The position numbers and the translations under genes were made by a program. DNA of 64,000 nt from Apodospora peruviana (taxonomy: Eukaryota > Ascomycota > Sordariomycetes > Sordariales > Lasiosphaeriaceae): contig JAUEDM010000004.1 of the NCBI GenBank assembly GCA_033439685.1, positions 3,658,001-3,722,000 of the forward strand, read 5' to 3'. Of the stretch, positions 34,529 through 43,791 are shown piece by piece. Each line of letters opens with the position of its first letter. Within the stretch, counting starts at the first letter, position 1. The notes under the pieces are model-generated. The model was not told the DNA's origin. It did not search any database and saw nothing but the letters and a program-made list of their open reading frames with translations.

Positions 34529-35293
34529 TTATCCTCGCCCTTCACGAACGTAAGGTAATGTAGTTTGGAAACGGAACCATCTCCCCAAAACCCGACGCAC
34601 GTCAACCGTCCTCCCGGCCCATGATCCGCTCTCTTCGAGGCCACCAACGGGTCCTACCCGCCGCGCGCTTCCGCTTAAAATGGGAACTGGTTCTGAGAGA
34701 TCATCGGGGGGAACTTTGTAGTGCTTGGCTGCTTGATTTACTTCTTCGTTGGTACTGTCGTTGGTTGTTGTTGCTGGACTGGTCTTCGGCTCGATGATGA
34801 CTGCCTGGAATCCAATTCGTTGAGCGGTCTCCACGAAGATGGATGACGTGTTGTTCAGACCTTGAACACTCCACTCGCTTGTGTCGCGGTGCAGTGACAA
34901 AAAGCCGTAGATGATGAGGAGTGGATGTTTCACGGCTCCCTGCTCTGATTGTTTGATATTGTTGTGCGGGATCGTTGCCGAAGTTGGGGGCGGTGGTGGG
35001 ACTTTGGAATCGTCGGCCGAAAAGACAGAGAGGTACGCGCGTAGATGGGAGACAGTTGGAATGAAGACTATGCGTATATGGCGTGCGACAGCGACCTGGT
35101 AGAGCGGTGCTGCGGCAAGTACTTCTGTTTGTTGTTGGAGGTACCGTGGTTCGGCTTGTTCTTGGGTGATGAGAGATGTGAGAAAGTCGGTACGGGTTGA
35201 ACAGATGATGAGCGTGGTCGGGAAGGTGCACGAGTGTATTATGAACCAGAGGAGTTCTGATGGGAGGGCTGGCGCGAGAAAGAGTGATTCCAT
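34529..35293 (-). CDS. small conserved-looking protein, possible degenerate RecA/Rad51-like fold
   Basis: The frame is open from 35377, but Met at 35293 (MESLFLAPALPSELLWF) is the better start because the preceding codons are low-complexity. The product has 254 residues. Alternating hydrophobic strands occur in a RecA-like order: TTLIICSTRTDFLTSLI (where a Walker A loop would sit, without GKT/S), RHIRIVFIPTVSHLRAYLS, then HPLLIIYGFLSLHRDTSEWS, resembling a Walker B strand and its following loop, LNNTSSIFVETAQRIGFQAVIIEP, and finally AGRTVDVRRVLGRWFRF. This resembles ATPase-dead Rad51 paralogs of the Shu complex (Psy3/Csm2, SWSAP1), which would place it in homologous recombination. That assignment is inference by eye. 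It shares a 420-bp divergent promoter with the AP-3 gene. Confidence 0.6.
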   Translation of the reverse strand: MESLFLAPALPSELLWFIIHSCTFPTTLIICSTRTDFLTSLITQEQAEPRYLQQQTEVLAAAPLYQVAVARHIRIVFIPTVSHLRAYLSVFSADDSKVPPPPPTSATIPHNNIKQSEQGAVKHPLLIIYGFLSLHRDTSEWSVQGLNNTSSIFVETAQRIGFQAVIIEPKTSPATTTNDSTNEEVNQAAKHYKVPPDDLSEPVPILSGSARRVGPVGGLEESGSWAGRTVDVRRVLGRWFRFQTTLPYVREGRG

Positions 35294-35713
35294 TTTATAT
35301 GTGGTTTTGATATCTGAGGTGGTGGTGATGATGAGAGAGTTGATAGTCAGCTCGTATGGCGGTGGTATTATGTCCAAAACCCCAGATGTAAGATTGCGGC
35401 CGACGGCTTATAATCGGTTTCAACGCCGGCTCAAATCATTTGAATACAGTCCCACTTATCGAATAGAGCTTTGCGCTTGCTGTTTCGCAGACGGAAGGGA
35501 AGCGACGTCTCTGTCGTCTCTCTACGCCTCGCTTTGACCTTGATGGGGTTTAGCTGCATATCAACACCAATCTGCCCCACTAATGTTGGAGGCCACGGAC
35601 CGGGATCTGACCCGCAATCTGCATCACGTCACTCCTGTCGCCCAAGCTCAACTTGAAGCGACAGTTGGCAGGGAGGACACAGATCGCGACGACCACCAGA
35701 CGACGTTGCCGAA
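35294..35713. promoter_or_regulatory. shared divergent promoter region
   Basis: A 420-bp gap between the start codons of the 34.5-35.3 kb gene and apl6. It should hold both promoters. No specific binding site is claimed. Confidence 0.5.
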
Positions 35714-38205
35714 ATGGAGTCGATATCCAGGATATCCAGTCTCCTCGAGAGCGCTCGGGAGCTCACGCTGGATGCTGCTGCCGCCGCCCGAAGCTCGCGG
35801 GGCTCCTCGTCGAAACCGCCAGACCGCAACCAGGTCAAGAAGCTCCTTGACAGCCGCAATGACCGCGAGGTCCTCGACGGACTGCGGCGTGTAATCTCTG
35901 TGTGTTATTAGTTGACCCACGTTCTGCCGGCAGACCACCGCTAACCGTTGACCGCCAGATGATGTACCGCTCCCAAAAGACACTTCCCCTCTTCTCGTCC
36001 GTCGTCAAGAATGTCGCCTCGCCCAACATCGAAATCAAGAAGCTCGTTTACATATACCTCATACACCATGCCGAACTCGACCCCGACCTCGCCCTGCTCT
36101 CCATCAACACCATCCAAAAGGCACTCTCGGACCAGAACCCCCAAGTGCGCGCCCTGGCCCTGCGGACCATGTCCGGCATACGTGTCCCCGTTATCAGCCA
36201 GATCGTTTCGCTCGCCATCAAGAAGGGCGCCGGGGACATGAGCGCATATGTTCGACGCGCCGCTGCCTTGGCCATCCCCAAGTGCTATCGTCTCGACCCT
36301 TCCCAGTTGCCCCAGCTGCTCGACTACCTCTCCACCCTGCTAGGTGATAAACAATATTACGTAACGGGAGCGGCAGTGACAGCGTTTCTGGAGGTGTGTC
36401 CGGAAAGGATAGACTTGATACACAAGCATTACCGAAGCCTGATCAAGATGATCGTGGACATGGACGAGTGGAGCCAGCTGGCCACATTACGGCTGATGGC
36501 TGTGTACGGGAGGAAATGCTTCCCGAGACGGACCAAGACGATCAAGACCAAGGAGAAGACCGTCGATCTAAACGATTTCTACGGCGAAAAAAGCGAAAAC
36601 CTCGATGATTCTGAAGGTGAGAAGGTGCTCGTGCTCGACCCAGATCTCGAACTGCTGCTCAATAGCATCAAGCCGCTGCTCCAGTCCCGGAACTCCGGCG
36701 TCGTAGTGGCAGTTGTGCGGTGCTACTCTGCCATCGGCACTCCGGAGTACGTGAAGCTGGCTATCGGCCCGCTTATAGCCCTGCTACGCGGCCCGCAGGA
36801 TATCCAACAGATTGCCCTCTTCAACATCGTCTCCATTTGTCTCAACCACCCGGCTGAGTTTGTCAAATATGCTACACATTTCCTTGTCCGCGCCACTGAT
36901 GCCCAGCCCGTATGGGAGCTCAAGCTCGAGCTACTCACCCTCATATTTCCCTACGCGCCAACTCACGTGAAGAGCCTCATCCTCAACGAGCTAGAACACT
37001 TCAGCCGCGGGTCCGATAAGGCGCTAGTGAGGGAGGCCGTCCGCGCCATAGGGCGGTGCGCCCAGACAGACGCGGCAACGGCGCCGAGGTGTCTACGGCT
37101 TCTACTTGGGCAAATCACCAGTCTGGATGGGACATTGGCCGCTGAGAGTTTGACCGTGATTCGCCATCTGATCCAGCAGAACCCATCTGAGCATGTCGCG
37201 ACGGTTGTGAGGCTGGCCAAGAATCTGGACTCGGCAACGGACCCCCAGGCACGCGCCACTATTATCTGGCTGGTGGGCGAGTTTTCTGGCCTCAACGGCG
37301 AGGATAACATTGCAGCTGACGTGCTGCGAATTCTTCTCAAAGATTTTGCGGCGGAGTCGGAGCTGGCGAAGCGACAGATTCTTCTAATGGGCGCAAAGGT
37401 CTACTTGCATTATCTCAACCGGCAAACAGAAGAAGAGGCTAGCGGGGAGCAGGCTGCTCCGGTCAAGTTACTGGAGGATGATGGCCACCCTGTTGCCAAG
37501 CTATGGAGGTACGTCCTCCTCTTGGTCAGGTACGATGTGTCATACGACCTCCGCGATCGCGCCAGGTTGTACAAGGCTTTACTGGGCGTGCCGCAGCTCG
37601 CGACACTGATGCTTTTGGCCCCAAAACCTGCCCCGCAAGCGCCGAGCCCCTCGGAAACGAGACGAGGTTATACACTAGGCTCGTCGGCGTTGGTGCTAGC
37701 TGGTGGTGGGGGCGTGCATGGGCTGAGGGGATACGAGGATCTGCCTGACTGGGTGCAAGAGGGCAGGGAGCCGGACCCAAAGCTTAGGCAGGTGGATATG
37801 CCTACTGGCGCGGCGGGAGGGTATGGCGAGAAGAGGGTTGTCCCTGCTGCCGAGAGCCTGGACGCTGCAGCAGCGAGGAACAGCGGCGGGTTTCGACCCA
37901 GGGGACAGAATGCCGGTGGTGCGAGTAATGGGTTGGGAGAGGCGGTTGGCGGGAAGACGTTGGATGATTGGCTTGCTGAGGATGAGGCTATTGAGGCCGC
38001 GAAGAGTGCTCAGGCGGTAGATGTGGAGGAGAGTAGCGAGGAGGATGACGATGACGATGAGGAAGAGGACGAGGGGAACAGTGGCGAAGAGGAGTCAGAA
38101 GAAGGAGAATCCGGAGAGGAGGAGTCCGGGGAGGAGGGGGAAGAAGAAGATGACAGTGACGATGCTGTGGGAGTGGAGAGTGCCAGGTTGATGCAGCAGT
38201 CATGA
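35714..38205 (+). CDS. apl6: AP-3 adaptor complex beta subunit
   Basis: Two exons (35714-35899, 35959-38205) encode 810 residues. The start MESISRISSLLESARELTLDAA is typical, and the intron falls inside RRVIS-MMYRSQKTLP, a conserved junction. Residues about 60-620 are HEAT/adaptin repeats: VVKNVASPNIEIKKLVYIYL, AYVRRAAALAIPKCYRLDP, GDKQYYVTGAAVTAFLEVCP and IIWLVGEFSG. The C-terminal 200 residues form a hinge ending in a long D/E/S tract (about 745-800), as in beta-3 adaptins. AP-3 sorts cargo from Golgi or endosomes to the vacuole. The C-terminal ear domain of animal beta-3 is absent, which is usual for fungi. Confidence 0.94.
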
Positions 38206-39806
38206 TCGATTAAAGTGTGGAGAAAAATACCACATTTACAAGCTTCATGGACGACTTGTGCCTCGAATATTACCGGTACATGGTCTGCCGGAAGGACATC
38301 GTGACTTATCCATGCCTCCCTCTGGGAAAGACGCCACCTGAAAAAAAAACTTGGGATTGTTTTAGAGCTCACTCCGCCCGCTTCTTTTCGATGGGGCGGG
38401 ATGGGTCAATGAATGGAGAAGGTGTATGTATGGTGCCCAGTCAACTGGTCATGTTCGGAGCTCTCTGAGCTCTCGATACGCAGCATTCGGGGCTCGGTGT
38501 GCATGATACAGCGCCCGGAACTGGCGATACCGCGCTTATGTTTGGTGGTATGACTGCAAGCTAGTTACGGAAACCGGCCGAGGAGACTATGGGTCTGTCA
38601 GAGTCGGGACAGTGGTTCGGTCGGACATAATACCACGGGCCGACTCATACCACATACGGAGCCGGCCAGACCTGTGGGCTGGAAACATGTGAAAGCAACA
38701 TTTAGGTTGCTCCTATCAGTCTGGTGGGAAATTCTTTTGTGTGTTTTGCCGGGGGTGGCGGGAGGTGAGTGGTCGGGAGCGAGTCGCCACCGCAGATACT
38801 GAGGTACTGAACCTGTACAGCTGAGATGATCGTGCCATGCCCTGACTCTGTACAGAGCTAGCCGAAGAAACAAAACTGTAAACTCCTTGTGAAAAGTTTT
38901 GCTCCGCTCCACTGGTCTACAACATGTGGCCATATTCACATACCCGTAAGCAAGATATAGATTAGTGGATATCTTGAACGATAAACGTCTAGCAAAAGGG
39001 ACTTGTCATCAACGGACCGGCGCGGCTGCGGGATTGACGTCCCATCCGCCGTATAGTGTCAAATTAGCCGCCAGCACAGTTTCCTTAGTCTCTGCTCTCT
39101 CCGCTAACGCTAACTATAGCGCGCATACATGTATCTGAAAGACTCTTGTTGTGATTATCCACGTGTGAGTGACTGCCTTGTAATTTACACAAGTATTCTC
39201 CATTATCGTCGTACTTTCTTCAAATGTGAGGGCTCATCTTCTGGTTGACGAACAGTCTTGAAAGGTCACTTCAGTTTAATCTTGGAATCAGGATGTATTT
39301 AACTAGGCGCCCCTTCCCTTTATTCAAGACGATACCTGTGACTGTTTTCAGAGGATGAGAGGCTCTTTCAGTCAAAATGTTGGGTGTGGGCACTGTCGAG
39401 TGTCTATAGTATGACATATCGTTATTGAGTGACCTCCTTCCTGGCAGGCGAGGACCACAGGATCACCTTTGAAATACGTGGACGCTATAGCTAGGTACCT
39501 AGCTGAGAATCGGGTGGGTACCTTAGTTTGAGGCTTTGAGGTCATGTGTTACGACAACAGCTGGTTGCCTGCGGATGGATGGTCGCCACCCATGAATTAC
39601 TAGCGAGGCACTCTCACCAGGGCCGGTGTCCCTCTTAGAACATTAAGATGAAATACCGTGTTGGGAGCAGACCAGGCTCTCCGGATCTCCCCTCCAGAGT
39701 CCGATATATATTGCCCAAGTTTCCTGGATTGTTTCCTTTCCGAGTTTCGCTCCTCTCGTACAAACCACCGGCCCAGCTTTACCATCTCGTCTTTACACGT
39801 GCCCAG
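38206..39806. other. intergenic region
   Basis: About 1.6 kb after apl6. No reading frame with protein-like composition was found. A TATA-like TATATATT lies at about 39704. Confidence 0.4.
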
Positions 39807-40067
39807 ATGTCTGACCTGAACCAAGAGCTGCTGCGGCTGCATGATAAGTTGGATCAGCTGCTTCAAAAGCTGGAGCAACTGTTTCAAGTGGTGGAGCAGC
39901 AGCAGCAGCAGCAGAAGCCACTGTCCGATTTAGAGCTACTGCATCTACGGATGCAACAGCTTAATTATAAAGTGCAACAGCAAATTCTGTATGTGCAGAA
40001 GAGGTGTCAACATCTGCTGCGGCGGAATCCACAGCAGTCACAGCGGCTGCATCAGCAGCTGTATTAG
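39807..40067 (+). CDS. small glutamine-rich coiled-coil protein (hypothetical)
   Basis: From Met at 39807 the frame codes for 86 residues with regular leucine heptads (LLRLHDKLDQLLQKLEQLF) and a six-glutamine run. A second helical stretch follows (LLHLRMQQLNYKVQQQILYVQKR). It ends at TAG within a CAG-rich tract. The same frame continues past this TAG for about 60 more codons (QRYQQQQQDN...) before the next stop, so the TAG could be a mutated CAG. I know no family. A real short protein, or translated CAG-repeat DNA, are both possible. Confidence 0.35.
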   Translation: MSDLNQELLRLHDKLDQLLQKLEQLFQVVEQQQQQQKPLSDLELLHLRMQQLNYKVQQQILYVQKRCQHLLRRNPQQSQRLHQQLY

Positions 40068-41292
40068 CAGCGGTATCAACAGCAGCAACAAGACAACAGG
40101 AGCTGCAGCAAGTTTTCAGGACAGCAGCAGCGGCGGCGGCCACGGTATGGAGGTATCCCCCAAAGCTGCTCCCGGCCGAAGCACACAAAGGCCAGTTCAG
40201 CTCAGTTCAGCGCACTTGCGGCCAACGAGACCGTTAACTAACCCACAAAACAAAAATAGTCGCCGAGACCGCCGACCGCGGGCACGGGTTCTTCGACGTT
40301 CGGCATTGGCAGGATTAGGGTTGCCCAAAGGTCAGGCATGCACACTGAGGTACCCAAGAGAGAGCTGAAGCTGAATTTGGCCTAGAAAGGAGGCAGTACC
40401 GATGCTAACAAAAACCAAGAGGGTGGAGAGCCAGGCCTATACGAACTTCTCCAAAGTTGGGGTTTTTCCCCGAATATTGGGGACTTGAGCTTGGGGACAA
40501 ACCCCTTTGTTTCGACTCTTTTCGAGGCGCTTAACTACTTCGGTAACAACACGAAAAGAAAGGAGCGATGACGAGGAGACTGAGCTCGAGAATACCGGCC
40601 CGTCATCGGCGAGGACACCAGCAATCATGCAAACTGGATGTGCTGCCAGAGAGCGAAGCGACAACTCCAGCTGAAGACATCGAAGAAGAAGAGGTATTAG
40701 ACGAAGCAGCACCCTAGACCCAGACCAGACACGGTAGCAACATCTGTGTGGAGAGCTACGAAGGAGACGAGAAGGAAGGGCAACAAAACGGTGTTGAACA
40801 AAAGCAAAGGTGTTTTTTCTTTTTCTTCTTTTTCCATTTTTCAAGAAACCTTACATAGAAATCTCGCCCCCCTCGAAAGCTATTGCCATAGGGCTAGCCC
40901 CTGACAGTCTTGTCACTCTTGTGGCTCCGTGAATGACACAGGCCTAGATAATCGACCGCACTCTATATAGTGGACCGCCGCAGTCATGACTGCGACTTGC
41001 TTCCTTCCCTCGGCATTGAACTTCGTCAGTTGAACATGACTTGTAGCCACTCTTGCCAACAGTCTTACAAGCCCGTTACATATGAGATCTCTTCGGAACA
41101 GGCATTGATTTTGGCTTCAGCATTTACATTTGTTCCAGGATATGGATGCTACCAGATTGATCCAACTTCTCCATAAATGAACGAAACAAAATCTACACCC
41201 AATTATCCCCCTGGTTTACTTCCAATATTCTTGCTTGAGTTCAAAGTCCACGCTACAATAATCACCACTGTCAGAGCAGAATAATCATCTCT
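40068..41292. other. intergenic region with CAG/CTG-rich start
   Basis: The first about 80 bp continue the CAG/CTG trinucleotide tract. Beyond that no coding frame is supported. Confidence 0.4.
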
Positions 41293-41786
41293 TCAAGGGG
41301 TATCGCTGGCGCAGGTGACCTTGAACGACCGATACTCGGAGTTACCGGTCCAAAGGCAGCCGGTCTGCTCACGGTACGCCCCAGGCTAGGGGTAGTCGTC
41401 GCACGTGGGGCCCTTGAAGGCCGTGACTAAAGGTATCCAGAGAATCCACGTTAGAGGGCACATTCGAAGTAAAGAGTGCGGAGAGATAACTTACCGCGAC
41501 ATCCTTCGGCAATGACATGCACTTCGAGACCGCGAGTGTCATCGGAAGCGGGAAGCAGAGCCCGTTGTGGGCCTGGTACGCCATTCTGTGGCCGGTATTG
41601 TGGCCGGTGGTATCGTCGCAGTCGGTGATTCACGACGTGAAAGAGGCGACTTGAGGGCCAACCCCTTTGTTTATAAGGGTTGGTCAAGACGGATTCGGCC
41701 GGGGCGACGTCGGCGACCGGAGCAGCATTAGCCACACCGAGAATGAGGGCCAGGACGGCAGAGATGAAGGATGACGTGAAACGCAT
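41293..41786 (-). pseudogene. broken small secreted cysteine-containing protein gene
   Basis: The 5' end gives a clear signal peptide, MRFTSSFISAVLALILGVANA, followed by APVADVAPAES. Downstream, protein-like sequence alternates between two frames. One holds ITDCDDTTGHNTGHR and AHNGLCFPLP; the signal-peptide frame holds RGLEVHVIAEGCR. An intron (41494-41427, donor GTAAGT) keeps the latter frame into TAFKGPTCDDYP. A TAG at 41386-41388 then interrupts it, and the same frame continues for 30 more residues (EQTGCLWTGNSEYRSFKVTC) to a natural-looking stop at 41293. At least two frameshifts and one nonsense codon are therefore present. The Cys spacing and the final YRSFKVTC are typical of small secreted fungal proteins of unknown function. 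Confidence 0.6.
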
Positions 41787-42084
41787 CTTTATATTATGTT
41801 TGGATTGGACTGGCTGATCTGGTTATTCTGTGCCGGCTGGTCTGTGGGATAGAAAGTTGGTGTCGAGAGAAGCGAAGTGGTGGTGCATGGCGTGGCTTAT
41901 ATAGATTTCCGGACGTGAAGGAGAGGACGCTGGTCTCTCGAAGACAACCATGCTGCCCCCTCCGGTCTTCGAGAAAATCTGGAGATACGACTGGAGGTCA
42001 ACAAACACCCCACCGGGTAGGATTCTGCTAAAGGACCTTGCTAATGTTAATAACGCAAACATCCACCTGCTTGATTTGACAAAT

Positions 42085-43620
42085 ATGTCTGGCAATGCCA
42101 AGCGAAAAGCCGGTGGTCCGTCCAAACCGCGGTGGGCTTCATATGATGACTTCAACACCCACCGAATAACTGTCGCAGAGCTGTATAACAACAAACGTAA
42201 CGCTTCCCTGCATCAGGGAGACGATGGAGAAGCAATATGCATTCTTTGCAACGGAAGTTCATGTAGAGACCCTTTACAGAAGTTCCCGTAAATACATGTA
42301 CTTAACCCAGTTCTGTTTTCCTTAGAACAAAGATGTCTGGTACAAGACACGCGTCCGACACTGGGGTCTCTGGAAGTATACTGCACCTGACAGTAACACC
42401 AATGCACAGCAAGCTCAGGCTCAAGGTTCGACTCACTACCAGTACCAGACCAGCTCCGTACCCCGGACGAGTGGCGAGACGATGAGATGCTGTACCATGC
42501 CATTCGAAATTATTATGATGCCGCCTTGTCGGTTCGGCGCTGGTCATTCGATCTGCCTGACGACGATATTAACCCATCCAGAAGAAGCAGCCCACCGAAT
42601 TGCCGTCAAACGGACCAAAAGGGTATGGGCTCGGGGCGACGAGATATACAACTGTTTCCGAGCCGCCGTTATGCTGCTTGAACGCCCCTCCCAGGGCAAC
42701 AACGGCGGCAAGGCGGGCGACTTCGCCCAGGGGGTGCGTCTGATGCGCATCTCGTTCGCCGAGCTCTCGCAAGTCCTGCTAGACCTCGAACCGCCCCCGC
42801 TCCCCCTCTGGCTGATGTACATCATGGCCATGTTCCGCGAGACCTCGGCCAGCGACTTCCGGCCGATGGAGGCCCAGCTCCTCAGACACTTGTACGAGTT
42901 GACAACAACAGGAGCTGCTTCTCATCCCACGGTGCTGCTCTGGCGCGCGTTCTGGTCTGGCAGTCGAAATAGAGGCTTCGCCTCTACCAACCGCCACGAT
43001 CTAAACAAGTGCGCGGCCATAGCTGTCGACATTTTTTCCGGCACATCGGCTACTTACACCCCTGGACCGTCGACCTGAGCGGCGTCGCTATCGGCTTGCT
43101 GCATCCGAACGGCTATGGGCCGGCAGAGGACAAGACGACGCGGTTCCGTGACCCGCTGGCGCGGCTTGAGGCTTCGACGTCTGACGTCTGCAATCTCCGG
43201 CACATCAACACCGTCTGCTGCTGGCCAGCCTCTATCGGCACCACGGTGCTAAACAGGACGACACCAAATCGCTGGAGGAGGGATTCGCGCTGCTCGAGGG
43301 CGTCCTGAATGATCCTGCCAAGGGGAGCCTGGTCAGAGAAGGGTATCCGGGAAGCGCCTTTAGTATGTACTCTCTGCTGACGAGTATGGACCATAAGCTG
43401 CGACGGTGGGACGTGGTGAGCGGTAAATGCGTCGCGCGGTAGAGCTGGCGAGACGGGAGTGGGAGCGGACCGGCCAGGACGCGGATTTGTTTGAAGGGTT
43501 GAATGGGCTGGAGGTTGTCCTGCGAGCGAAGGGCAAGGTTGCTGAGGCTGATGCGGTTGAGAAGGAGCGAAAAGGTTTAGTTCGTGGGAGGCTCGAGATG
43601 GTATGGTGGGTGAGAAGGAA
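42085..43620 (+). pseudogene. Clr5-domain/TPR-type regulator, disrupted by frameshifts
   Basis: Starting at Met 42085, KPRWASYDDFNTHRITVAELY is the first half of a Clr5 domain. Its second half, ETMEKQYAFFATE, lies one frame over, and after a 70-nt intron-like gap YKTRVRHWGLWKYT completes it. Further conserved pieces appear in shifting frames: DEWRDDEMLYHAIRNYY, then AAHRIAVKRTKRVWARGDEIYN and LLDLEPPPLPLW, IGYLHPWTVDLSG, LLASLYRHHG and finally RRAVELARREWERTG with KVAEADAVEKERKG. Frame changes fall near 42196, 42460, 42576, 43034, 43216 and 43430; several sit at short homopolymers. Between them the amino-acid sequence is well kept, so decay is recent or the assembly has indel errors. Intact relatives are nuclear or HET-associated regulators of unknown function. 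Confidence 0.75.
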
Positions 43621-43791
43621 AATTCTGCGTAAGAAATTAGCACGGGGTCTTCCAGAAAGAAGTGTCGTGAGGCGGTGGAAATCAGGGGCTAAGTCTGTTC
43701 GTATCAGTATTTGCCTGTCACGCATATACAGAAACATATACAAAAGTCCGTTACTCGTGGACCACCAGAGAAAATACCCAGTCCCACCAGC

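Noticed and set aside
40437..40844. 135-codon minus-strand frame with a leucine-rich centre
   Set aside because: The hydrophobic stretch is interrupted by R and H, and no start context or family is visible.
42196..42216. Intron explaining the first frame change in the Clr5 gene
   Set aside because: A GT-AG pair exists but would be only about 20 nt, below what the spliceosome uses.
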